Assembly (NCBI GenBank): GCA_002840685.1
Contig: PHBU01000006.1
Coordinates: 1 to 64,000 of the forward strand
Source: Chloroflexi bacterium HGW-Chloroflexi-6
GTDB taxonomy: Bacteria > Chloroflexota > Anaerolineae > Anaerolineales > Villigracilaceae
Length of the DNA: 64,000 nt
Direction of reading: 5' to 3'
This document shows positions 17,597 through 25,708 of this stretch, in pieces. The stretch's first letter is position 1. Each line of letters opens with the position of its first letter. A program made the translations under genes and the position numbers. Under the pieces are notes generated by a model that was not told where the DNA came from, ran no database searches, and was given only the letters and a program-made list of their open reading frames with translations.

Positions 17597-17953
17597 TTAA
17601 ACCCAATCCAGCATCCCTTTTTGCCAGATGTAATAAAGCCCGGCAAGCAGGATGAGAATGAAAATAACACCTTCCACGGCAACAAAAAGCGGCATCACGT
17701 TCAGGGACATCGCCCAGGGGAACAGGAATACCGTTTCCACATCAAAAATCAGGAAGGCCAGCGCAAATACGTAATATTGCGCCTTGAACTGAATCCAGTT
17801 GTCGCCCACCGTCTCCATACCGCATTCATAGGTACTCATCTTGATCGGGTTGGGCTTTCTGGGAGCCAAAATTGCCGACATGACAATTGCGGCAACCGGG
17901 ATCAGCAGCCCCACGATCAGGAAAAGGCCAAGATAAACCCACGGATTTTCCAT
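17597..17953 (-). CDS. nuoA: NADH-quinone oxidoreductase subunit A
   Basis: A 118-residue membrane subunit with three helices and the conserved loop YECGMETVGDNW, whose Cys lies at the quinone cavity. The FDVETVFLFPWA segment forms the start of the second helix. It has a good GGAG ribosome binding site upstream of ATG 17953. It is the first gene of the set and is directly followed by nuoH rather than nuoB, so the peripheral arm genes B, C, D, E, F, G and I must lie elsewhere. Confidence 0.96.
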   Translation of the reverse strand: MENPWVYLGLFLIVGLLIPVAAIVMSAILAPRKPNPIKMSTYECGMETVGDNWIQFKAQYYVFALAFLIFDVETVFLFPWAMSLNVMPLFVAVEGVIFILILLAGLYYIWQKGMLDWV

Positions 17954-18270
17954 AAATTCTCCTCGCGCAGATTGGGTTTTTCGTCACAAACGAACGTTAG
18001 AATTTTATCACAAGCACAAAACCAAAGGAATTTACGCTTGTATCATTTCAAGGTGATATTTGTCATGTATTTGAAAAACTTATGGCAAAAGCAACAACTT
18101 ATTCCAAAAAATTATACAATTGGCCGCATTTCCCCAGATCTTCTTATACTAAAAAGTTATCCAGCATAGAAAAGCTGGCGGCTTTTCGTAGAAGTTTTAA
18201 AGCTTTTTTAGAAAATAAGAGAGGTGCAGTGAGAACCACTGCAATAGCTTGTGCTGCCCGGTAACAACAA
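17954..18270. other. Gene-free region upstream of nuoA
   Basis: About 320 bases, AT-rich compared with the neighbours, between the terminator of the surface-protein gene and nuoA. It must hold the nuo promoter on the minus strand. An AT-rich TAAAAT lies near 18005, but I see no convincing -35 partner. I see no RNA gene or conserved small protein here. Confidence 0.5.
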
Positions 18271-18305
18271 AAAAAACGGTGGCTGCCGTTTTGGCCAGCC
18301 ACCGT
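18271..18305 (-). terminator. Rho-independent terminator after the TadG-like gene
   Basis: A perfect 10-bp stem (18276-18285 with 18296-18305) and a 10-base loop, followed on the minus strand by a run of T (18268-18275 are all A on the plus strand). It lies 16 bases past the stop at 18322. Confidence 0.9.
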
Positions 18306-18321
18306 ACGCTCTTGAAGATCT

Positions 18322-19758
18322 TTACTGTGCCAATTCCACGATTGGAGGTTCGGCGGGTGAGTAATTCTCATCGGCATTGAATTCAACATTGGTTTGGCCA
18401 CCGCCATTGAATTTAGTTGTATAGGCGATGATCTGGCTGTTGACCGCGTTCATGTTCGCGCCACCATTGATCGTCAAATCGGCATGCGGAATCATGATCG
18501 TGCCAGTAATATCCACCGTTGAACCGCCGTTGATTTCAACGCTGGTTGTGTTGGTATAAGGCATGTAAATCAACAAACCCGCAAATGGGTCACCCACAGG
18601 GGGCGCCTTGAGCTTGATCGTCGAGTTGCCGTTCCATTTGAAATCACTTGTTCCAAAATAGAAGAACGCATCGTCTGCCTTAAAGGTTGCATTGGCGTTC
18701 ACGATCACCTGGCCGCTGCCGGTTGCATAAAATCGAATACGGTTGGCAGTAAGCGTATCGCCTTTATTTTGCAAAACAAGGCTAGCGTTGGTGCTGTAGA
18801 ACTCAACATTATCGAAGGTGTGCGGGCCACCGCCTAAATTCAGGCTTTGTGAAAGCACAAACTTGATCGCTCCGGGTTCACCACTAACAATACCACTGCC
18901 GTTGATGTTGAAATTTCCATTCAGACAATAGACACCCGGCTTGAATTTGGCTGTTTTACCGCTGTCAACGATAATGCTGTTGTGCTTGCCCGGGGTAAAG
19001 GTGGTCACATTGCCACTGGTGCTGTATGTGCCATTGGTTGAGCATGTTGGAGCGGCAGGAATGGCTGGAATTTTACCCGTCAGTGATACCGGGGGCAAAG
19101 GAATTTTCTGGCTGGTCTGGCCAGTCTTTATGGCACTCAACCAGGGGAAACTTGCGTTGGTTTTGTAGCCACCCACAACGGTCATGCCCGGGGAACTGAC
19201 CGTAATGTTGCTGTTAAAAAACAAAGCATCTGCATCGTTGCTATTGACAAACATGCCTGAGCCACCTGTCACGGTGACGTTGGCACCACCATTATAGAGC
19301 ATGGTAGATTTGCCTGTTTCTTTTAGCGCAATAATGGCATTGCCATGCGCAAGGGTCCCTGCCTGTTGGGGCCTGCCGCGCGCCACAGCACCGGTCGTGC
19401 TGGCAACTTCTTCCACACCGATCAATGAAGCGAACACTGTGTCAGTGGTGCTATTAATGATCACCTCAACATATTCGCCATTGCCTTGATAAGGGCCAGA
19501 CAAAGGCGGAATGTTGATTGTGACATCAGTATAGCCATTGCCATTGGCTATGGTTGCCGCCGCCGCTTCGGCTTGCGCTTTTGTTCCACCAGCAGCCAGG
19601 CTGTAGGCGGCCGACAAAGCGGCATTATCGGCAGCATTTTGAGCCGACCGGCGTTCTGCAAAAGCCATACCACCATCAATGGCCAGGGCGGTCAGGCCTA
19701 ACATCGCAATCATCGCCAGGGCGATCAGAATAAGGGCTTGTCCTCGTTCGGATTTCAT
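18322..19758 (-). CDS. TadE/TadG-like surface protein with beta-rich repeat domain (1)
   Basis: A 478-residue protein. The N-terminus MKSERGQALILIALAMIAML is a type III signal-like segment found in Flp pilus assembly TadG proteins, with a single hydrophobic helix and then AIDGG and an Ala-rich AQNAADNAALSAA helix. Residues from about 160 on are rich in Gly, Asn, Thr and Ser in a pattern typical of a right-handed beta-helix (GGANVTVTGG, NGNFNINGSG, LTINGGANMN). The protein is therefore expected to be membrane-anchored and exposed at the surface. It is a paralogue of the protein at 20116-21276. No Tad ATPase or secretin is nearby. The exact ligand or function is unknown. Confidence 0.85.
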   Translation of the reverse strand: MKSERGQALILIALAMIAMLGLTALAIDGGMAFAERRSAQNAADNAALSAAYSLAAGGTKAQAEAAAATIANGNGYTDVTINIPPLSGPYQGNGEYVEVIINSTTDTVFASLIGVEEVASTTGAVARGRPQQAGTLAHGNAIIALKETGKSTMLYNGGANVTVTGGSGMFVNSNDADALFFNSNITVSSPGMTVVGGYKTNASFPWLSAIKTGQTSQKIPLPPVSLTGKIPAIPAAPTCSTNGTYSTSGNVTTFTPGKHNSIIVDSGKTAKFKPGVYCLNGNFNINGSGIVSGEPGAIKFVLSQSLNLGGGPHTFDNVEFYSTNASLVLQNKGDTLTANRIRFYATGSGQVIVNANATFKADDAFFYFGTSDFKWNGNSTIKLKAPPVGDPFAGLLIYMPYTNTTSVEINGGSTVDITGTIMIPHADLTINGGANMNAVNSQIIAYTTKFNGGGQTNVEFNADENYSPAEPPIVELAQ

Positions 19759-20115
19759 TGGGTTTTCCTTCTTTCATAAAAAACAGAGATTAGGTGGCTG
19801 AAATAAAAAAATGTTCGGGAAACACGAAATAATTTCAAAGGTTATTGGATAATAAATACATCAAGGATGTTTTATAAGATTTCCCCGTCTTTAAATACTA
19901 CAAAAAGAATTTTTAAGGTTCTTACTTCTTATCTAAAGTTCGTATTTCATTTTTATAAAACAGACCAATCGTAATAATACTCTAAATTTTTCATAGTGGC
20001 ACCTTACAATATTGAAATTAAAACAACAACTTCAAGATCTGGCTGCGAAGTGCGAACAGATCTTGAAGTTGTTGCCGCTTTTTAGGGGCAGGCTTGTGCT
20101 TCTTATACCCCGATG
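19759..20115. other. AT-rich intergenic region with a hairpin
   Basis: A 357-base gap between two minus-strand TadG-like genes. Its 20024-20074 part is a terminator-like hairpin. The rest (19759-20020) is strongly AT-rich and is probably the promoter and 5' leader of the gene at 18322-19758. I find no open reading frame or structured RNA that I can support. Confidence 0.55.
20024..20074. terminator. 17-bp perfect hairpin, probable terminator
   Basis: Arms 20024-20040 and 20058-20074 are perfectly complementary, with a 17-base loop. On the minus strand it lies 42 bases beyond the stop of the gene at 20116 and is followed by a T-rich stretch. On the plus strand it is followed by CCGCTTTTT. Confidence 0.7.
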
Positions 20116-21276
20116 TTACTGAGTGAGCTCAATTTGTGGCGGTTCATCCATGTTATCGATGTCATTATAGATTACAACCGCATCGGAGTTGCCACCCAAC
20201 TCAATGGTATAGCAAATTACCTGTCCACTCAATGGGTTTGTCGCTCCCGTTCCGTTAAGTTTGCAATGCGAAGCCGGGGCCAACAACTGTCCGACGAGTT
20301 CCATATTCGAGTTACCGTTAATGGTCACTGTATACTTGTTGTTATTGACCTTGGATGCCGCATAAGGCAGGTAAAACAGAGGCGAATTCGGGGGGGATTT
20401 CAGGTTCAATGTTCCATTACCTGAAATGCTAACTCCTCCCCCGATCACAAAAGTCACATTTGTTGCTGAGTAGTCGCCGCCGTTGATCTTAAAATCGCCA
20501 GTAATACAATAAATTGTATTACTATTGATGGTTGATCCTGGAAAATCGCCATTGACTTTAACTGCGTTGGGTTTGCTGCATAAATCGTCGAGGTAAGAGT
20601 AGTCGGGAGGAAAGGGATACTGTGTGCCTGAGCCGGTGGTAATCCCCGAAACGCCGCAGACGGTACCCGGCGAGTTGATATAAGGCGCGGTCAGGTCCGG
20701 GCTGCCAGATGTGTCCACTGCGCAACCATCGCTGGAATTGGCAAAAATGCCGCTGCCTGTAACGCCAACTTCAACAGCCGACCCATAGAATTTGATCTCA
20801 GGCGTATTGTCTTTTCCATCTCCCGGGCTGAGAGCAACAACCGAGTGTCCATCATAAAACGGCTTGGCCGGTTTGGCCCTGGCAACCGCCAACACCCGGT
20901 TATTAATATGATCTACGCCAACAATTCTGGCAAACCAGGTGTCCACCCTCGATACAATAATCACCTGGATGTATTCATTTTTATTTGGATCCGAAGCATA
21001 TCTGCCTTCGATGGGGGGGCTATGCACAGTAACAGTATTACTGACACCATTGTTATCATAGGTGTTGTCTGCGGCCCTGGTCAGGGCTGCTTGCTGCCAA
21101 TCCTGGCTGCTGATCTTGGACAAAGCGGCACTCAAGGCAGAAGTATCGGCTGCATTTTGGGCATGGCGGCGGTCTGCGAACGCATTGCCGCCGTCAATGG
21201 CCAGGGCTGTCAAGCCCAGAAGGGCAACAAGCCCAACGGCAATCAAAATCAAAGCCTGTCCTTTTTCGGTTTTCAT
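20116..21276 (-). CDS. TadE/TadG-like surface protein with beta-rich repeat domain (2)
   Basis: A 386-residue paralogue of the protein at 18322-19758. The N-terminus MKTEKGQALILIAVGLVALL is nearly the same, followed by ALAIDGGNAFADRRHAQNAAD. The rest is Gly/Asn/Ser/Thr-rich with KINGGDYSATNVTF and ISGNGTLNLK, consistent with a beta-helix, and ends with a PPQIELTQ motif that parallels PPIVELAQ in the paralogue. There are a few Cys pairs. A surface-exposed anchored protein is inferred; the function is unknown. Confidence 0.85.
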   Translation of the reverse strand: MKTEKGQALILIAVGLVALLGLTALAIDGGNAFADRRHAQNAADTSALSAALSKISSQDWQQAALTRAADNTYDNNGVSNTVTVHSPPIEGRYASDPNKNEYIQVIIVSRVDTWFARIVGVDHINNRVLAVARAKPAKPFYDGHSVVALSPGDGKDNTPEIKFYGSAVEVGVTGSGIFANSSDGCAVDTSGSPDLTAPYINSPGTVCGVSGITTGSGTQYPFPPDYSYLDDLCSKPNAVKVNGDFPGSTINSNTIYCITGDFKINGGDYSATNVTFVIGGGVSISGNGTLNLKSPPNSPLFYLPYAASKVNNNKYTVTINGNSNMELVGQLLAPASHCKLNGTGATNPLSGQVICYTIELGGNSDAVVIYNDIDNMDEPPQIELTQ

Positions 21277-21323
21277 GTCAAACTCCTTCTACGGGTATAA
21301 CTTTTAGCTGTTTTTACAAAAGA

Positions 21324-21794
21324 CTACGGACATTTTGGATCTGTTGAAGTCAAGATGGTATTAGTGGTAGATGCGCTAATTGTGATAAACCCGTCCTCGC
21401 CAATAAAGCCGGAAAGACCAGGGGTGATCGACTGGTAATCATATTCCACAAGGACCGTGACCGCGCTGCCAGGGCCGCCGAGCGCAGCTGAAGCCGGGGC
21501 GGCAGGGTTGACGATGGGAGCAATAAAAATGCGCACGCGGGTAGTATCAGCCAGATCAACAGGTGTGGTTGAAACGCTTCGAACGCGGGTGGTAATGGCG
21601 CCTTGGTTGTTCGGGCAGACTGCGCCATAGATCGCGCCTTCCTGCGAAGCATCACGAATGGCAACCCATGAGAAGAAGGCCATACCAAAATCAACAACAC
21701 CCGCCAGAATGATCAGAATGAACACCAGCGAGATGGTCAATTCAACCAGGCTTTGTCCTTTTTCGGAGCGCGATTTTTGTTTCTTGTCAACCAT
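21324..21794 (-). CDS. TadE-like pseudopilin
   Basis: A 156-residue protein from ATG 21794, chosen because an AGAGG lies 9 bases upstream; an in-frame ATG further upstream at 21827 lacks one. The N-terminus SEKGQSLVELTISLVFILII is a TadE-type signal (a charged start, then GQ.LVE and a hydrophobic helix). The remaining part is an extracytoplasmic domain. TadE proteins are minor pseudopilins of Flp pili, processed by a TadV-type prepilin peptidase, which is not encoded here. Confidence 0.85.
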   Translation of the reverse strand: MVDKKQKSRSEKGQSLVELTISLVFILIILAGVVDFGMAFFSWVAIRDASQEGAIYGAVCPNNQGAITTRVRSVSTTPVDLADTTRVRIFIAPIVNPAAPASAALGGPGSAVTVLVEYDYQSITPGLSGFIGEDGFITISASTTNTILTSTDPKCP

Positions 21795-21901
21795 AATAAT
21801 GCACCTCTTCACTTGTGAACCGGCCAATCATTTTTCAGCCAGAACATCCAACCAGTTTCCATCGTTCATACTACCGGTAACTTTAACTGCCCGAGACTCT
21901 C

Positions 21902-22747
21902 TTAGTCTCCCTGATCCAAACCAAACCACTCCGGAAAATCTGACAGCGGCATGATCGGTTGCTGGGCTTCTTCAGGAGAGGCAATGCCAGCGGTAATGGT
22001 TGTGGTTTTGGTGGTACTTGGCCCAAAAATAAAAGTTACCGAACTGACCTTGAAATCGGCAGCGATATCGGTAAAGTTAATCGTCAGCACAATGGCAACG
22101 TGCTCGCCAAAACTCATATTGACAGGGCTGCTGATCAGGTAGGTATTGCACGCTTCATTCTGTCGAACTACATTATCAACAATTGAACTGGCCGGCGTTC
22201 CCTGACCATTGTTCTCATTCGAAACCGTCATGACAGTCGCCACCGCCAGTTGGGCCTGGCTGGTGGCTGTATAACACAATTTAGCACCCTTGAAAGTGGT
22301 CAGGCGTCCATACATTGCGACGGGTGCATTTACAGTTGCAAAGAACTGTTTGGCCCCGACAACATTGGTGCGCATTTTGGAAGAGTTGGACGAATACAAT
22401 ACGTAATTATTCCCGCCCAACGCTTCTACAATCGGCATCCAGCCGGTTGGGCCAACACTGATCAAAGTGTCGCCGGTTTCGGGCGGGATTTGAACCTGTT
22501 TTTGGAGCATGACGGACAGTTCAGCGCGAGTGACGTTGTTGGCAGGTTTATAAGTGCCATCCGGGTACCCGCCCGAGATGCCGTTGATCTTCATCCAACA
22601 GATAAACTGCTCGGCCCAATGGCCGTTCGTGTCCGTGAAGCAGCCGGTTGCGGCCATTGGCAGGGCCGAGGCCCGGCCAATCATAACGCTGGCCGTTACC
22701 AGGACAATCAAAGATGCGATCAGAAAGAAGTACTGTATACGTTTCAT
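21902..22747 (-). CDS. Single-SLH-domain secreted protein
   Basis: A 281-residue protein with a signal peptide (1-28, ending near ASALPM) and one S-layer homology domain at about 36-85, seen as FTDTNGHWAEQFICW, then GISGGYPDGTYKP and NVTRAELSVML. SLH domains attach proteins to cell wall polymers. The remaining 190 residues are beta-rich with no domain I recognise. It sits between two TadE-type genes, so it probably forms part of the same surface assembly. Confidence 0.8.
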   Translation of the reverse strand: MKRIQYFFLIASLIVLVTASVMIGRASALPMAATGCFTDTNGHWAEQFICWMKINGISGGYPDGTYKPANNVTRAELSVMLQKQVQIPPETGDTLISVGPTGWMPIVEALGGNNYVLYSSNSSKMRTNVVGAKQFFATVNAPVAMYGRLTTFKGAKLCYTATSQAQLAVATVMTVSNENNGQGTPASSIVDNVVRQNEACNTYLISSPVNMSFGEHVAIVLTINFTDIAADFKVSSVTFIFGPSTTKTTTITAGIASPEEAQQPIMPLSDFPEWFGLDQGD

Positions 22748-22847
22748 GGGAGTTGCCCTTTCAATTTATTTCAAAAATCCGAAGCGAAGCGCATACTCTT
22801 AATGATCTACCTGTATGGCGTTCGCAGAAGTATTTTTCAAACCTGAT

Positions 22848-23951
22848 CTATGGCCAAATGACCTGAGTGCACTGGGAAATACCCTCGACATTCCAAAAGT
22901 TAAGGTTAACCGCGCTGGTGTGACCACTCGTCCCAAGATTGCCATCATATTTAACATAAAGCGTATTCGAACCGCTTTGAATGGGGATATATAAGAGCGT
23001 GAAGGCATGAGTGGTATTGGTTGGGTTATTACTGGCATAATTGGGGCCGCCATTTATCTGAATAGTGGTCATATTGGTCTGGGTGCCCGTGCTGACACTA
23101 ATGGTATTCAGATAATAATTGACGGACGGCTGGCTCAAGGTGAAAGTCAGCGTGAAATCGGATTTACCCGATGTTCTACCTTGAACCATCATATCGGCAT
23201 CGACAAAACACTGTGGCGTGAATGTGGGGGTTAAGGTTGGCGTATTGGTTGGCGTAAAACTGGGTGTGAAAGTGATGGTAGGCGTTCTGGACGGGGTATA
23301 ACTTATCGCAAGCGTGGGGGTAAGGGTGGGTGTGTTGGATGGGGTAAAAGTCAGGGTTGGGGTGTTGGTGGCCGATGGGGTAAAGGTGCTGGTGGGGGCC
23401 GGCGTGTTGGTAGGAGCCGGTGCGCCCGAGGTGACAGCAATATTGACGCTTCGAATAATTGTGCGTGAGCTTTCAGCCCGAATGGCCAGGTTCTCATAGG
23501 GGATCAGACCTGGAATAACCGTATCAAACGGGCTTTCAACCTCAACCACGATCCGCGAGCCGGTTTGAATGGAGGCGTTGGTGGGTTGAGAGGCAGCCCC
23601 AGCAAAATTACCGGGGCAACCACCTAAAACTGCGGTTCCAGGACCGCTATCGAAGGTAACACTAACATCCCCAGGTTGGACGCTGCCGATAAACCCAACC
23701 CGAACCGCTGCATTAATAATTTCGTCACAATCTTCAAAATGGAAATTTCCATTATCATTCAGGCCTGTCGCAGAACCATAGCGGGCAGCCTCGCGCGCCG
23801 CATTGGTGACAGCGCTATAATAAAATATTACCCGGCCAGTCTCGATCAAGCCCAACAGGAGCAGCAAAAGAACCGGTAAAATAAGTGCAAATTCCACCGC
23901 ACCCTGAGCTTTTTTATTTTTTTTCTTTCGGAAAAAAAGAAACTGTCTCAT
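22848..23951 (-). CDS. TadE-like protein with a Thr-Pro-rich linker and C-terminal domain
   Basis: A 367-residue protein from ATG 23951; the frame continues to 24017 but that addition lacks a ribosome site and precedes the signal. The TadE signal is KAQGAVEFALILPVLLLLL. A TadE ectodomain follows to about 176. A 71-residue linker (about 177-247) is built of TNTP, TFTP and TLTP units. The last about 120 residues form a beta-rich domain with two Cys. Such linkers in Chloroflexota span the wall and are likely glycosylated. It is the first gene of the surface cluster. Confidence 0.8.
   Translation of the reverse strand: MRQFLFFRKKKNKKAQGAVEFALILPVLLLLLLGLIETGRVIFYYSAVTNAAREAARYGSATGLNDNGNFHFEDCDEIINAAVRVGFIGSVQPGDVSVTFDSGPGTAVLGGCPGNFAGAASQPTNASIQTGSRIVVEVESPFDTVIPGLIPYENLAIRAESSRTIIRSVNIAVTSGAPAPTNTPAPTSTFTPSATNTPTLTFTPSNTPTLTPTLAISYTPSRTPTITFTPSFTPTNTPTLTPTFTPQCFVDADMMVQGRTSGKSDFTLTFTLSQPSVNYYLNTISVSTGTQTNMTTIQINGGPNYASNNPTNTTHAFTLLYIPIQSGSNTLYVKYDGNLGTSGHTSAVNLNFWNVEGISQCTQVIWP
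23211..23423. repeat. Low-complexity Thr-Pro coding repeat, G-rich on the plus strand
   Basis: Codes for the Thr-Pro linker of the TadE-like protein on the minus strand. The plus strand is a run of G-tracts: between 23316 and 23344 there are four tracts of three or more G separated by short spacers, a good G-quadruplex candidate on the template strand. Confidence 0.6.
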
Positions 23952-24000
23952 ATTTGTCTCGCTTTTATTGGAGTACTGATTTAAATAGTATGATGTCTCT

Positions 24001-24040
24001 ATAATATAGTATAGCACTATCGTAAACGTCGATAGCTCTT
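24001..24040 (-). promoter_or_regulatory. Probable promoter and operator of the surface-protein cluster
   Basis: Minus-strand TTTACG lies 17 bases before TATAGA. The -35 region is enclosed by an inverted repeat, CTATCG (24017-24022) and CGATAG (24030-24035), with a 7-base spacer, which could bind a repressor. It lies 66 bases upstream of ATG 23951. This is a weak prediction. Confidence 0.35.
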
Positions 24041-24135
24041 TCTTACCATAAGGGGCAACCTAACAAATCTGTTTGCCAACCTAAAAAAATACCCGGATTC
24101 AGTATTTTCTACAGCGATCAGCAAGAAAATTCGGA

Positions 24136-24900
24136 TTAGCGGGCGCGTTTGGAACGAACTTGCTGCGGCTTTCTAACCCGGCCCCACAGCCACTTTAGAG
24201 TCCCCTCGAGGAATGGCATGCCCAGGACCGCGCTAAAGAGCGTCCCGGCGGCTCCCAGCCAACGGGCGGGCTGAGCTTTCAGCCCCAAGAAATTGACGGC
24301 TTCGATCTCGATCTTCTGCGCGGAAAGTGCTTGGCGCTGCTCCGGGCCGCCAGCGAGCGGGACAAAGTTCAGGTAAAACCAGAGTGTGCCTCGGTAAATG
24401 CCTATCTCCTCGGCGCGCACGCTCCAGTAAAAGGTCACCGGCTGACCCGGCCGCAGAGATTCGCTGATCGTCCCGGTTGGGTTGATTTCCACGCCGGCCA
24501 TATCGAGGCGCGCTTCGGCGACGATATTATGTGTCTCGTAAATATTCGGGATTTGGACCACCTCACCCTGGGTGACATTCCCGGCTGTTTCAGCGGTTGC
24601 GGTCAGGTTACCGAGCTCATCCACTTCGAGGGTCAAACGGATCAAATCTGAATCGCCGGCGCGGATCTGCGGGGGGAATTCCACCGTCAGCATGCGCGAT
24701 TCGGCAACAGCGGGCTGCGGCGGCAAGCCGGTCTCAGTCGGGAAGATGGCCTCCTGCGTGAGAGCAAGCGTGGCTGGGGGCGCCTCGGCAGCTGGCGAGT
24801 CCGGGTTCGAGGCGGGGTTATTAAGTCCGCAGGCCAGTTGAGCCAGGGTCAAAACAAGCAATATCCAGAACAAACGAAAGAGTGGTTTCATTTTTAGCAT
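24136..24900 (-). CDS. Putative lipoprotein with a C-terminal membrane span
   Basis: A 254-residue protein with an N-terminal signal ending LAQLAC, where Cys24 could be lipidated; the lipobox is imperfect (Gln at -3). A low-complexity Pro/Ala region follows, then a beta-rich domain (about 65-200). A hydrophobic segment (about 213-232) is followed by a strongly basic C-terminus (QQVRSKRAR). I recognise no family. An ATG three codons in is an equally good start. It is followed by a small palindrome and the nucleotidyltransferase gene, and its role is unknown. Confidence 0.6.
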   Translation of the reverse strand: MLKMKPLFRLFWILLVLTLAQLACGLNNPASNPDSPAAEAPPATLALTQEAIFPTETGLPPQPAVAESRMLTVEFPPQIRAGDSDLIRLTLEVDELGNLTATAETAGNVTQGEVVQIPNIYETHNIVAEARLDMAGVEINPTGTISESLRPGQPVTFYWSVRAEEIGIYRGTLWFYLNFVPLAGGPEQRQALSAQKIEIEAVNFLGLKAQPARWLGAAGTLFSAVLGMPFLEGTLKWLWGRVRKPQQVRSKRAR

Positions 24901-24915
24901 CCAACGTCGATCGTT

Positions 24916-24937
24916 TCCAACGTCAGGAGACGTTGGA
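24916..24937. repeat. 9-bp palindrome in a short repeat-rich gap
   Basis: Arms 24916-24924 and 24929-24937 are perfectly complementary around a 4-base loop. The half-site CCAACGTC also occurs at 24901-24908. There is no T-tract, so it looks more like a REP-type element or binding site than a terminator. Confidence 0.4.
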
Positions 24938-24948
24938 GTCCATAAAAG

Positions 24949-25701
24949 CTAGCGCTCGATCTCCTCGACTTCGGTATACCAGCGCAGACGGGTGCCGACG
25001 CGGTCGCGCGCTTTCCACAAGATGTCGGTCGGCATGGATTGCAGGGCTTTGCGCAAGTGACCGATGCGATTTAATACGATTTTGGTGTCTTCTTCAGATA
25101 AGCCTGGGTTTTCGTGAAGCAGGATTTCTTCAAGGCGCTTCAAGTTGATGCTGGTGGTTTTGTACAGGCCCCAATCGCGTTTGCACAGGCGCAGGATGCG
25201 GTCGAGGTTGATCTTGGTTTCATCGTGAAAGCTCAGTTCGTTGTCGAGCAAGAGCGCAATCAGATCAAGAGCATCTTTGCGATTCAACTGGACGATCTGG
25301 GTCTTGGAGAGCAGCAACTCAGCCAACGGAACCGTGACGGGGTGCGCGTCGAGGCGGTCACGCAGGGGCAGTTTGTGGCACATTTCGAAATCGCCAACAA
25401 AAATATCGATGTGCCGCCCGGTCAGGGGATGGATGTAGAGCAGGCGGCGGTCGCCGTTGACCAGATTAAAGTTGCGGTCGCCGACATAGCCAAAGTTTTT
25501 AAAGAAAGGCTCCAGCTTGCGACGGTCATGTTTGCGGACGACAAAATCGATATCGGCATAATCACGCACAAACGCGTGTCCGCGTACGCGTTGGCTGTGG
25601 TAATGAACAGCCAGGCCTCCGATGACGCGCAGATGGATCTGCTCCGCGCGGGCGGCAGTGACGATGCGGTCCATTTCGGCAACAATTTCAGCATGTTCCA
25701 T
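24949..25701 (-). CDS. Nucleotidyltransferase-like protein
   Basis: A 250-residue protein from ATG 25701, which follows the permease stop by seven bases. Visible are GGLAVHYH at 28-35 and the DxD motif YADIDFVV (Asp50, Asp52), typical of the minimal nucleotidyltransferase fold used by antitoxin MntA-like and aminoglycoside-modifying enzymes. A helical C-terminal half carries KDALDLIALLLDNEL. It could modify a small molecule or protein with AMP. No toxin partner of HEPN type is adjacent, so a toxin-antitoxin role is not supported. Confidence 0.75.
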   Translation of the reverse strand: MEHAEIVAEMDRIVTAARAEQIHLRVIGGLAVHYHSQRVRGHAFVRDYADIDFVVRKHDRRKLEPFFKNFGYVGDRNFNLVNGDRRLLYIHPLTGRHIDIFVGDFEMCHKLPLRDRLDAHPVTVPLAELLLSKTQIVQLNRKDALDLIALLLDNELSFHDETKINLDRILRLCKRDWGLYKTTSINLKRLEEILLHENPGLSEEDTKIVLNRIGHLRKALQSMPTDILWKARDRVGTRLRWYTEVEEIER

Positions 25702-25708
25702 GGGCAGG

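Noticed and set aside
24949..25701. MntA/HepT-type toxin-antitoxin pair
   Set aside because: The nucleotidyltransferase motif is present, but neither neighbour is a HEPN protein.
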